DNA of 64,000 nt. It comes from an uncultured Paracoccus sp. Lineage in GTDB: Bacteria; Pseudomonadota; Alphaproteobacteria; Rhodobacterales; Rhodobacteraceae. The DNA lies in contig CAKTBJ010000001.1 of assembly GCA_934533075.1 (NCBI GenBank), positions 124,001 to 188,000 of the forward strand. Reading direction: 5' to 3'. The translations under genes were made by a program, and so were the position numbers. Position 1 is the first letter of the stretch. Every line of letters begins with the position of its first letter. Shown here piece after piece: positions 26,511 through 36,460 of the stretch. The notes under the pieces are model-generated. The model did not search any database and was not told where the DNA came from. It saw nothing but the letters and a program-made list of their open reading frames with translations.

Positions 26511-27758
26511 ATGAGTTTTTACGACGAGACCGAGACCCGCAGCCGCGGCGAGCGCGAATTCGGCCTCGCCCGTGCGCTGGCGCGGGCGGTGGACGATGCC
26601 AAGCACACCCCCGGCATGGCCCGCGCCCTGCGCGAGATCGAGGCCGAGGACATCGCCAGCCTCGCCGACCTGACCCGGTTGCCGGTCATGCAGCGCGCCG
26701 ATCTGGCCGAGGCGCAGGCGCGCCGCCCGCCCTTCGGCGGCATGACCACCCGCCGCCCGACCGAGTTCGACCATGTTTTCCTGTCCGGCGCGACCTACGG
26801 GCCGGGGCGGCTGGAAAGCGACTGGTGGCGGATGGGGCGGTTCATGCATGCTTCGGACGTGGGCAATGACGACGTGATGCTGAACAGCTTCTCCTATCAC
26901 CTGTCGCCCTGGGGGATGATGTTCGAATCGGGCGCGCGGCAGGTGGGGGCGGTGGTGCTGCCCGCCGGGCCGGGACAGACCGATTTGCAGATACGCGCCG
27001 CCCGCGACGTGGGCGCAACGGTCTATGCCGGCACGCCCGACTATCTGCGCACGCTGCTGGAGCGCGCCGACCAGATGGCGATTCCGCTGGAGATCGTGCG
27101 CGCGGTGGTCGCGAACGGCACCCTCTCCCCCAGCCTGCGCAAGCTGTTCCGCGATCGCGGCATCATGGCGCGGCAATGCTATGCCGGCGCCGATCTGGGC
27201 CTGCTGGCCTATGAATCCGAGGCGATGGAGGGGTTGATCGTCGATGAGCGGGTCATTCTGGAAATCGTGCGCCCCGGCACCGGCGAGCCTGTCCCCGAGG
27301 GCGAGATCGGCGAGGTGCTGGTCACCACGCTGAACCCGGACTATCCGATGATCCGGCTGGCGACGGGCGACCTGTCGGCCATCCTGCCCGGCGAAAGCCC
27401 GTGCGGGCGCACCAATACCCGCATCCGGGGCCTGCTGGGCCGCGTGGACCAGACCAGCAAGATCAACGGCATCTTCATCCATCCCGGCCAGGTCGCCAAG
27501 CTGGTCGCCCGCTTCCCGGAGCTGAACGGCGCCCGCGTCCTGATCGAGCGCGAGGATGACGGCATGGACCGCATGACCGTCCAGCTTGAAACGGCGGCCA
27601 GCGATCCGGCGCCCTATGACGAGGCGATCTTCCAGGCGCTGCGCCTGCGCGGCCGGATCGCGCTGGTCCCGCCCGGCAGCCTGCCGCAGGACGGCAAGGT
27701 GATCGAGGATCGCCGCGCGGCGGAACCCATCCTGCACGACACCGCGCCCGAGATGTGA
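26511..27758 (+). CDS. PaaK-like AMP-binding protein
   Basis: A 415-residue member of the phenylacetate-CoA ligase-like adenylating family, which activates aryl or other carboxylates with ATP. The back half is well conserved: CYAGADLGLLAYES, GEIGEVLVTTLNPDYPMIRLATGD, LLGRVDQTSKINGIFIHPGQ and the C-terminal catalytic-type Lys in LPQDGKVIEDRR. The Ser/Gly-rich P-loop is degenerate (LSGATYGPGRL instead of SSGTTGKP). No PAA catabolic genes are nearby. The ATG at 26511 follows GGAGGCGGCG. Confidence 0.82.
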   Translation: MSFYDETETRSRGEREFGLARALARAVDDAKHTPGMARALREIEAEDIASLADLTRLPVMQRADLAEAQARRPPFGGMTTRRPTEFDHVFLSGATYGPGRLESDWWRMGRFMHASDVGNDDVMLNSFSYHLSPWGMMFESGARQVGAVVLPAGPGQTDLQIRAARDVGATVYAGTPDYLRTLLERADQMAIPLEIVRAVVANGTLSPSLRKLFRDRGIMARQCYAGADLGLLAYESEAMEGLIVDERVILEIVRPGTGEPVPEGEIGEVLVTTLNPDYPMIRLATGDLSAILPGESPCGRTNTRIRGLLGRVDQTSKINGIFIHPGQVAKLVARFPELNGARVLIEREDDGMDRMTVQLETAASDPAPYDEAIFQALRLRGRIALVPPGSLPQDGKVIEDRRAAEPILHDTAPEM

Positions 27759-27894
27759 ATTTCGCTGCGGCGCCGGTGCGCGGGCTGTCGCCGTCCGTCC
27801 CGCCCGCTGGACACGGGCGGCGCCGGTGCCGCCTTCGCCCGCACGGGGTGCCCGCTTGCCCGCATCGCCTGCCCGAAACCTGCACCACCGTTCC

Positions 27895-27943
27895 GCCATC
27901 CGGGGCGCACGGCCGCGCTGCGGGGCCGTGCGCCCCGGATGGC
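27895..27943. repeat. Near-perfect 20-bp inverted repeat
   Basis: Arms at 27895-27914 and 27924-27943 are perfect complements around a 9-nt loop, one of the strongest hairpins in the window. No T-run follows on either strand. It lies in the non-coding gap (27759-28059) between the PaaK-like gene and the rpmJ terminator, where converging transcripts meet. The rest of that gap shows no gene. Confidence 0.8.
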
Positions 27944-27991
27944 CCGCCCATGATTCGCGCCCTTGCCCGGTGCGGTCCCGAACGCGCCCAA

Positions 27992-28018
27992 GAAAAAACC
28001 CGCGCCGAAGCGCGGGTT
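27992..28018 (-). terminator. Rho-independent terminator of rpmJ
   Basis: On the minus strand a perfect 9-bp stem (AACCCGCGC with GCGCGGGTT) closes a TTCG tetraloop and is followed by a six-T run. It lies 42 bp after the rpmJ stop. Confidence 0.92.
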
Positions 28019-28059
28019 CCTGTTCATCCTGTCATCCGCCCGCTTCCGGGCACGGGCGA

Positions 28060-28185
28060 TCAGCCCTGACGCGCCTTGAAGCGGCGATTCGTCTTGTTGA
28101 TGACGTAGATGCGGCCCTTGCGGCGCACGACTTGGCAATCGCGATGCCGGGTCTTGAGTGCGCGCAGCGAATTGCGAACCTTCAT
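28060..28185 (-). CDS. rpmJ: Ribosomal protein bL36
   Basis: A 41-residue, highly basic protein: [18 protein letters not shown], then [23 protein letters not shown]. It is the 41-residue form lacking the Cys-Cys-Cys-His zinc ligands of the shorter form (a single Cys remains). It is part of the large ribosomal subunit near the peptidyl transferase centre. It lies downstream of tRNA-Val in the same direction, with its own terminator after it. Confidence 0.95.
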   Translation of the reverse strand: MKVRNSLRALKTRHRDCQVVRRKGRIYVINKTNRRFKARQG

Positions 28186-28236
28186 CACTCTGGTCCCTTA
28201 CTGGCGGCGCGGCCCTGCCGGTGCGCCTGAAAACTG

Positions 28237-28260
28237 AAAACCCCCGGACAAACCCGGAGG
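28237..28260 (-). terminator. Hairpin after tRNA-Val, likely terminator
   Basis: On the minus strand an imperfect 7-8-bp GC stem with a TTTG loop is followed by TTTTCAGTTTTC. It lies just past the tRNA-Val 3' end and would separate it, at least partly, from rpmJ. Confidence 0.6.
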
Positions 28261-28269
28261 CGGCGAAAA

Positions 28270-28344
28270 TGGTGGGCGGTACTGGGATCGAACCAGTGGC
28301 CACTACGATGTCAACGTAGTGCTCTACCGCTGAGCTAACCGCCC
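28270..28344 (-). tRNA. tRNA-Val (GAC)
   Basis: A 75-nt cloverleaf on the minus strand with encoded CCA. Acceptor stem GGGCGGT/ACCGCCC, D-arm TAGCTCAGCGGTAGAGCA, anticodon loop TTGACAT (anticodon GAC) and T-loop TTCGATC. Confidence 0.96.
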
Positions 28345-28416
28345 ATCCGTGACGCCGCATGCGCGCCCGGCCCGATTCCCCAGACCCGGCCCGCATGCCC
28401 TGCGTCGGCTTCGGGG

Positions 28417-28445
28417 TCTATACAGAGGCCATTCCGCCTTATCAA
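28417..28445 (-). promoter_or_regulatory. Sigma-70-type promoter of tRNA-Val
   Basis: On the minus strand TTGATA (28445-28440), a 17-bp spacer and TATAGA (28422-28417) lie about 73 bp upstream of the tRNA-Val 5' end. Both boxes are close to consensus with ideal spacing. Confidence 0.75.
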
Positions 28446-28594
28446 GACGGCCGGTCACACTTTTTCGCAAAGCGCGGCGGCGTCGTGCGAGACTGTGCAG
28501 ATTCGTATCCCGTCGGGCCGGCGGGTGCCTCCTGTCGCTTCGGCGCCCACTTTTTCGCTGCCTGCAATCTCACTATGCTGCCTTTCGTGAACTC

Positions 28595-29491
28595 ATGTCG
28601 CATCAAGGTCCCATGTTCGACCAGACCCGCCCGCCGAATTACCGCCTGCGCCGCCCGAAACAGTGGCGCGGGGGGCTGATTCTGGCCTCGCCGCATTCGG
28701 GGCGGGACTATCCCGACTGGTTCCTGGCCCATAGCACGCTGGACCCGCTGGCGCTGCGCGCTTCCGAGGATGCCTTCGTGGACCGGCTGATCGCGCCGGC
28801 GCGGGCGATGGGCGCGGTGGTGCTGTCGGCGCGGGTGCCGCGCTGCGTGGTGGACCTGAACCGCGCTCGCGACGACCTCGACCCCGGTGCCATCGAGGGG
28901 GTGAAGGGCGTGGTCTCGGCCCGGTCCCGCGCCGGGTTGGGGGTGATTCCGCGCGTGGTGGCGCGGGGTCGCGCCATCCGCGCCCGCCCGATCCCCCGCG
29001 ACGAGGCCGAGACCCGGCTGGCGATGCTGTGGCAGCCCTATCACGACGCGCTGGACGCGCTGATGGCCGAGGCGGTGGCCCGGTTCGGGCAGGCGGTGCT
29101 GATCGACGTGCATTCCATGCCGCACGAGGCGGTGGCCCAGATGGCCAGCCCGCCGCAGGTGGTGCTGGGCGACCTGTGGGGCGAATCCTGCGGCGCCTGG
29201 CTGCGCCATGCCGTCGCCGGGGCGGTGGTCGGCGAGGGGCTGAGCCTGTCGCGCAACGTGCCTTTCGCCGGCGCCCATATCCTGACCCGCCACGGCCGCC
29301 CGCTGGCCGGCCGCCACGCGCTGCAACTGGAAATCGACCGCGCGCTTTACATGGACGAGGCGAAGGTCTGCCCGAATCAGAATTTTTCCGCGCTGGCGAC
29401 GAGTTTGGGCAGACTTTGGCAGCGAATTGCGGAACTATGCGACGAGCGGGCGCTTGTCCGTGTGAACAACCTGCCCGGAGGCCCTGAATGA
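28595..29491 (+). CDS. N-formylglutamate amidohydrolase family protein
   Basis: A 298-residue zinc hydrolase of the N-formylglutamate deformylase (HutG2-like) family, which releases glutamate from N-formylglutamate at the end of histidine breakdown or acts on related formyl amides. Signatures are LASPHSGRDYPDWFL, CVVDLNRARDDLD, LIDVHSMPHE and LQLEIDRALYMDE. Start choice is uncertain: ATG 28595 or ATG 28613, the latter with an AAGG before it. The 250 bp upstream hold no other gene but contain the leftward tRNA-Val promoter and an 11-bp direct repeat (CACTTTTTCGC at 28458 and 28548). It overlaps the stomatin gene by ATGA. No hut genes are nearby. Confidence 0.85.
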   Translation: MSHQGPMFDQTRPPNYRLRRPKQWRGGLILASPHSGRDYPDWFLAHSTLDPLALRASEDAFVDRLIAPARAMGAVVLSARVPRCVVDLNRARDDLDPGAIEGVKGVVSARSRAGLGVIPRVVARGRAIRARPIPRDEAETRLAMLWQPYHDALDALMAEAVARFGQAVLIDVHSMPHEAVAQMASPPQVVLGDLWGESCGAWLRHAVAGAVVGEGLSLSRNVPFAGAHILTRHGRPLAGRHALQLEIDRALYMDEAKVCPNQNFSALATSLGRLWQRIAELCDERALVRVNNLPGGPE

Positions 29492-30366
29492 ATCTCAGCC
29501 CACAGATGACGGCGCTGATCGTCATCGCGATTTTCCTGTTCGTGACCATCTCGCTGGCGGTGCGCATCGTGCCGCAATCGGAGAAATACGTCGTCGAGCG
29601 CCTGGGCCGGCTGCGGGCGGTGCTGGGGCCGGGGGTCAACTTCATCGTGCCCTATCTGGACAAGGTGGCGCATCGCATCTCGATCCTGGAACGCCAGTTG
29701 CCCACCAACCGGCAGGACGCCATCACCGCCGACAACGCGCTGGTGCAGGTGGAAACCTCGGTCTTCTATCGCATTCTGGAGCCGGAAAAGACCGTCTATC
29801 GCATCCGCGACGTGGACGCGGCCATCGCCACCACGGTGGCCGGCATCGTCCGCTCCGAGATCGGCATGATGGAGCTGGATCAGGTCCAGTCCAACCGCGC
29901 CCACCTGATCGAGCGCATCAAGGAGGCGGTGGCGAACGTGGTCGACGACTGGGGCATCGAAGTGACGCGGGCCGAGTTGCTGGACGTGAACCTCGACGAG
30001 GCCACCCGCGCCGCCATGCTGCAACAGATGACCGCCGAGCGCGCCCGCCGCGCGCAGGTGACCGAGGCCGAGGGCAAGCGCCGCGCGGTCGAACTGGCCG
30101 CCGATGGCGACCTTTACGCCGCCGAGCAGCAGGCCAAGGCCCGCCGCATCCTCGCCGAGGCCGAGGCCTATGCGACCGAGGCCATCGCGCAGGCCATCGC
30201 CAAGGGCGGTCTGGAGGCCGCGCAGTTCCAGCTTGGCATGCGCCAGGTCGAGGTTCTGGGCGACGTGGCCAAGGGGCCGGGCAAGCAGACGCTGATCCTG
30301 CCCGCCGGCGCCGTGGAATCCTTCGCCGACCTGCTGGGCCGGCTGGGCGGGCGTCCGAAGGCGTAA
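29488..30366 (+). CDS. SPFH/Band 7 stomatin-like membrane protein
   Basis: A 292-residue protein with one N-terminal membrane segment (residues 8-26), then an SPFH/Band 7 domain (VPQSEKYVVERLGRLRAVLGPGVNFIVPYLDKV, QDAITADNALVQVE). An Ala/Glu-rich coiled coil near residues 180-250 probably drives ring assembly. It belongs to the slipin/QmcA group. The NfeD-like gene follows 9 bp downstream, the standard stomatin-NfeD pairing linked to membrane microdomains and quality control. Confidence 0.92.
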   Translation: MNLSPQMTALIVIAIFLFVTISLAVRIVPQSEKYVVERLGRLRAVLGPGVNFIVPYLDKVAHRISILERQLPTNRQDAITADNALVQVETSVFYRILEPEKTVYRIRDVDAAIATTVAGIVRSEIGMMELDQVQSNRAHLIERIKEAVANVVDDWGIEVTRAELLDVNLDEATRAAMLQQMTAERARRAQVTEAEGKRRAVELAADGDLYAAEQQAKARRILAEAEAYATEAIAQAIAKGGLEAAQFQLGMRQVEVLGDVAKGPGKQTLILPAGAVESFADLLGRLGGRPKA

Positions 30367-30375
30367 GGGGGCGGC

Positions 30376-30651
30376 ATGGTCTGGGACTGGACGAACGGAT
30401 GGCTCTGGGTCATCGCCGGGCTGGTGGTGGCGCTGATCGAACTGGTGCTGCCGGGCTATGTGTTCCTCGGCACCGCGATCGCGCTGGTGGTGATGGGGCT
30501 GCTGCTGCTGACAGGAATCTGGGGCGTCGGGCTGCCCGGCACCCTGATCGTGGTGGCGGTGCTGTCCTTCGTCGTCTGGCTGGCGCTGCGGCGCTGGATG
30601 GGCGTCCAGCACGGGCAGGTGCGCATCTGGCGCAAGGACATCAACGACTGA
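30376..30651 (+). CDS. NfeD-like membrane protein
   Basis: A 91-residue short NfeD protein with three hydrophobic segments (WLWVIAGLVVALIELVLPGYVFLG, IALVVMGLLLLTGIWG, LIVVAVLSFVVWLAL). It lacks the long soluble OB domain and protease of full NfeD, like E. coli YbbK partners. It acts with the stomatin-like protein encoded just upstream. Its stop shares one base with the Nudix start (TGATG). Confidence 0.88.
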   Translation: MVWDWTNGWLWVIAGLVVALIELVLPGYVFLGTAIALVVMGLLLLTGIWGVGLPGTLIVVAVLSFVVWLALRRWMGVQHGQVRIWRKDIND

Positions 30652-31073
30652 TGGCCGCGCTGGACATCCTCGGCACCAAGCTGGTGCTGACCTGCGGCGG
30701 CGCCGTGCTGGCGCTGCTGCGCGACGACAAGCCGACGATCCCCTATCCCGGCCATTGGGACCTGCCCGGCGGCGGCATCGACGCGGGCGAGACGCCGCTG
30801 GAATGCGGGCTGCGCGAGTTGGCCGAGGAAACCGGGCTGGTTCTGGTCGCCGAACGCCTGTCGCCGGGCCGGCTGATCGACTGGCCGGGCCGCCCCGGCA
30901 AGGCGATGTGGTTCTTCTGGGGCAGCCTGACCCCGGAGGAGGCCGCCACCGCCCGCCTCGGCGACGAGGGGCAGGAATTGCGGCTGATGCCCCTGGCGGA
31001 ATTTGCCGCCAATCCGTTGACCACCCCGTTTCTGGCGGGCATCGTGCGAGACTCCTTCGGCCTGCGGGTCTGA
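30651..31073 (+). CDS. Nudix hydrolase
   Basis: A 140-residue Nudix enzyme that cleaves a nucleoside diphosphate linked to another group. The Nudix box is complete: GGGIDAGETPLECGLRELAEETGL, with the REL-EE-G pattern binding Mg. The substrate is unknown; mutagenic-nucleotide cleaning (MutT-like) is one option. Coupled to the NfeD-like gene by TGATG. Confidence 0.92.
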   Translation: MAALDILGTKLVLTCGGAVLALLRDDKPTIPYPGHWDLPGGGIDAGETPLECGLRELAEETGLVLVAERLSPGRLIDWPGRPGKAMWFFWGSLTPEEAATARLGDEGQELRLMPLAEFAANPLTTPFLAGIVRDSFGLRV

Positions 31074-31097
31074 ACACACAGCCAGGCGAGGTCCGAC

Positions 31098-31745
31098 ATG
31101 ACGATGAAACTGTGGTGGCGCGAGGGCTGGGGGTCCGCGCTGATCGAGGCGCAGGCCGCCGAATACGGCATCGAACTGGAACGGATCGCGCTGGACGATC
31201 CCGAAACCGCCGAGGATGCGCTGGCGGAATGGATGCGGCTGAACCCGCTGGCGCAATTGCCGACCCTGCTGCTGGAGGACGGGCAGGTGATGACGGAAAG
31301 CGCGGCGATCACGCTGTTTCTGGCCGATCACCTGCACAGCGACCTGCTGGTGCCCGGCCCGGACGCGCCGGAGCGCGCGGCCTATCTGCGCTGGCAGATC
31401 TGGCTGGTGGCCAATGTCTACGCCAATATCAGCATCTTCGACCGCGCCGAAACGCTGGTTCCCGACCCGTTCGAGGCGCGCGGCCTGCGCGAGCGCCTGC
31501 TGGAGCAGCGCAAGGCCCTGTGGGAGCAGGCCGCCGAAGCCGCCGGCACGCCCTGGTTCCTGGGCGAAAGGTTCAGCGCGCTGGACATCTATCTGGCGGT
31601 GATGCTGCACTGGCGGCCGGGGCTGGACTGGGCGGCCGAGCATGTGCCGCGGCTTTACAACATCGCCGCGGCTGCGGCGAAACGCCCCGCCATCGCCCCG
31701 GTGATGGCGCGCAACTTCCCCGAGGGGCTGGGCGCGGGCCTATAG
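31098..31745 (+). CDS. Glutathione S-transferase family protein
   Basis: A 215-residue GST. N-terminal half MKLWWREGWGSALIEAQAAEYG then LAQLPTLLLEDGQVMTESAAITLFLADH, with the cis-Pro and Glu-Ser glutathione contacts. The helical C-terminal half includes WFLGERFSALDIYLAVMLHW. A plain cytosolic detoxification enzyme. The stop lies in CTATAG, which also holds the stop of the convergent pyrF gene (6-bp overlap). Confidence 0.88.
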   Translation: MTMKLWWREGWGSALIEAQAAEYGIELERIALDDPETAEDALAEWMRLNPLAQLPTLLLEDGQVMTESAAITLFLADHLHSDLLVPGPDAPERAAYLRWQIWLVANVYANISIFDRAETLVPDPFEARGLRERLLEQRKALWEQAAEAAGTPWFLGERFSALDIYLAVMLHWRPGLDWAAEHVPRLYNIAAAAAKRPAIAPVMARNFPEGLGAGL

Positions 31746-32426
31746 CCCGGCCAGTTCCGTATTGATCGCCTGCGCCGCCGCGCGCGGGTCGGCGGCCTGC
31801 CAGATCGGGCGCCCGACCACGATGTGATCGGCCCCCGCGCCGATGGCTGCCGCCGGGGTCTCGACCCGCTTCTGGTCGCCAAGGGCGGCGCCCGCGGGCC
31901 GCACCCCCGGCGTCACGATCAGCCCCGAACCGGGCAGCGCGCGGATCGCGGCGGCCTCGCGCGGGCTGGCGATCACGCCATGCGCGCCGGCCTCGAAGGC
32001 GCGGGCCGCGCGCTCCACCGTCAGGTCGTGCAGGTCGCCCGGCGCCATCAGCCCGGCATCCAGGTCGGCCCGGTCCAGCGAGGTCAGCACCGTCACCGCG
32101 AGGATCTTCAGCCCCGAGGCGCCCGCGCCCTCCCGCGCGGCGCGCACCACATGGGGGTCGCCGTGAACGGTCAGGAAATCCAGGTCAAAGCGCGCCAGCC
32201 CGCGCACGGCGGCCTCGATGGTGGCGCCGATGTCGTAAAGTTTCAGGTCCAGGAACACGCGCTTGCCATGCTCGTCCTTCAACTCGCGCGCCAGCGCCAG
32301 CCCGCCGCCGGTCAGCATCCCGAGGCCCACCTTGTAGAAGCCCGCAGCATCGCCCAGCCGTTCGGCCAGCGCCAGCCCCGAGACCGCATCCGGCACGTCC
32401 AGCGCCACGATCAGCCGCTCATCCAT
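31740..32426 (-). CDS. pyrF: Orotidine 5'-phosphate decarboxylase
   Basis: Last step of de novo UMP synthesis. The 228-residue TIM-barrel protein shows LIVALDVPD at the start, the catalytic D-x-K-x-x-D tract in VFLDLKLYDIGAT, and LIVTPGVRP with VVGRPIWQA for phosphate binding. The length is normal. It diverges from clpB. Confidence 0.96.
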   Translation of the reverse strand: MDERLIVALDVPDAVSGLALAERLGDAAGFYKVGLGMLTGGGLALARELKDEHGKRVFLDLKLYDIGATIEAAVRGLARFDLDFLTVHGDPHVVRAAREGAGASGLKILAVTVLTSLDRADLDAGLMAPGDLHDLTVERAARAFEAGAHGVIASPREAAAIRALPGSGLIVTPGVRPAGAALGDQKRVETPAAAIGAGADHIVVGRPIWQAADPRAAAQAINTELAGL

Positions 32427-32472
32427 CGCTATTCTCCATGTGATTTCCCCCCTTTCGCATGTCTTGGCCGCG

Positions 32473-32500
32473 CTTGAAAGGCACCTTTGCGGCCCCTATT
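32473..32500 (+). promoter_or_regulatory. Sigma-32 (RpoH) type heat-shock promoter of clpB
   Basis: CTTGAAA (32473-32479), 13 bp, then CCCCTATTT closely match the heat-shock consensus CTTGAAA / CCCCATNT. It ends about 80 bp before the clpB ATG. Confidence 0.82.
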
Positions 32501-32579
32501 TCGTGATCACAAAGACCCGCAAACGGGCCGTGCCGCCGGGCGGGCGGCCCAAGATCGGGGGCTGAAAGGGGAAATCCAC

Positions 32580-35207
<2,628 letters not shown>

Positions 35208-35225
35208 TCCCCGGCCCATGAACAC

Positions 35226-35256
35226 GCCCTCCGCCCTGACCGGCGGGGGGCTTTTT
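35226..35256 (+). terminator. Rho-independent terminator of clpB
   Basis: A 10-bp GC stem (35226-35235 with 35242-35251, one G-T pair) and 6-nt loop are followed by five T. It lies 18 bp after the clpB stop. Confidence 0.9.
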
Positions 35257-35290
35257 CATGCGCGGCGAAAAAGGATGCTGCGACTGCGAA

Positions 35291-35330
35291 TGTCATGAAA
35301 CCGTCACGGAACCGTCGCATGATTGTCGTC
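35291..35330 (+). promoter_or_regulatory. Pho-box array upstream of pstS
   Basis: Four PhoB-type half-sites sit 11 bp apart: TGTCAT at 35291, CGTCAC at 35302, CGTCGC at 35313 and TGTCGT at 35324. The first pair (35290-35307) matches an 18-bp Pho box best. The array lies 57-96 bp before the pstS ATG, so PhoB, encoded at the end of the operon, likely activates it under phosphate limitation. Confidence 0.88.
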
Positions 35331-35386
35331 GCGCGGGGCTATCCCGGTCGCGGGTCAACGGACCCAGACAAACAGGAGCGACTTGG

Positions 35387-36406
35387 ATGACACCCGCCAA
35401 AATCACCGTTTCGACGCTTGCCGTGCTGGCCGCCACCGCCGGCATGGGCGCCGCCCGCGACCAGATCCAGATCGCCGGGTCCTCGACGGTGCTGCCCTAT
35501 GCGACCATCGTGGCGCAGGCGTTCAAGGACAATTTCGGCCTCAGTGCCGTCGTGGAAGGCGGCGGCTCGGGCGCCGGCATCAAGCAATTCTGCGAGGGCG
35601 TGGGCGACAACACCATCGACATCGCCAATGCCTCGCGCCCGATCAAGACCAGCGAGCTGGAAACCTGCCACGCCAACGGTGTGACCGAGGTGATGGAGGT
35701 CCGCATCGGCTATGACGGCATCGTCTTCGCCAGCGCCATCGACGGCCCCGACTTTGCCCTGACCCCGCAGGACGTGTTCCTGGCGCTGGCAAGGGAAATC
35801 GTCGTGGACGGCAACGTGGTCGCCAATCCCAACACCAGCTGGGCGCAGGTGAACCCGGACCTGCCGGACCAGCCGATCCTGGCCTTCATCCCCGGCACCA
35901 AGCACGGTACCCGCGAAGTGTTCGAGGAAAAGCTGATGCATGCCGGCTGCGAGGCCAGCGGCGCGCAGGAGGCCTTTGCCGCCGCCGATGCCGACGCGGC
36001 CGCCGGCCGATGCGCGGCGATCCGCACCGATGGCCTGTCGGTGGATATCGACGGCGATTATACCGAGACCCTCTCGCGGCTGGACAGCAACCGCGATGCG
36101 GTGGGCGTGTTCGGCCTGTCCTTCTATGAAAACAACACCGACCGGCTGAAGGTGGCGCCCATCGAGGGCGTGGTGCCTTCGACGGAAACCATCGCCTCGG
36201 GCGAATATCCGGTGTCGCGGCCGCTGTTCTTCTACGTCAAGAAGCAGCACATGGAGACCGTCTCCGCGCTGAAGGACTTCGTGGAGTTCTTCGTCTCCGA
36301 CGACATGGCCGGGCCGGGCGGCCCGCTGGCCGATTACGGTCTGGTGCCCGATCCGGCGCTGGCCGAGATTCAGGCCGCCGTCGCCGAACAGGTGGTGATG
36401 CAGTAA
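35387..36406 (+). CDS. pstS: Phosphate-binding protein PstS
   Basis: Periplasmic receptor of the high-affinity phosphate ABC transporter. The 339-residue protein has a signal peptide (VSTLAVLAATAGMGAAR) and IQIAGSSTVLPYATIVAQAF, GGGSGAGIKQFCEG, IANASRPIKTSE and PGTKHGTREVFEEKL, the phosphate-binding loops. It starts after AGGAG at 35375. First gene of pstSCAB-phoU-phoB, behind the Pho boxes. Confidence 0.96.
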   Translation: MTPAKITVSTLAVLAATAGMGAARDQIQIAGSSTVLPYATIVAQAFKDNFGLSAVVEGGGSGAGIKQFCEGVGDNTIDIANASRPIKTSELETCHANGVTEVMEVRIGYDGIVFASAIDGPDFALTPQDVFLALAREIVVDGNVVANPNTSWAQVNPDLPDQPILAFIPGTKHGTREVFEEKLMHAGCEASGAQEAFAAADADAAAGRCAAIRTDGLSVDIDGDYTETLSRLDSNRDAVGVFGLSFYENNTDRLKVAPIEGVVPSTETIASGEYPVSRPLFFYVKKQHMETVSALKDFVEFFVSDDMAGPGGPLADYGLVPDPALAEIQAAVAEQVVMQ

Positions 36407-36411
36407 GCGCC

Positions 36412-36438
36412 GGGCGGGGCCGCATCCCGGCCCCGCCC
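36412..36438 (+). other. Strong hairpin between pstS and pstC
   Basis: A perfect 11-bp GC stem (36412-36422 with 36428-36438) and 5-nt loop begin 5 bp after pstS. No T-run. Such hairpins commonly protect the binding-protein mRNA and lower expression of the permease genes. Confidence 0.7.
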
Positions 36439-36460
36439 CCGCCTTCCGAAAGCGAGAGCG

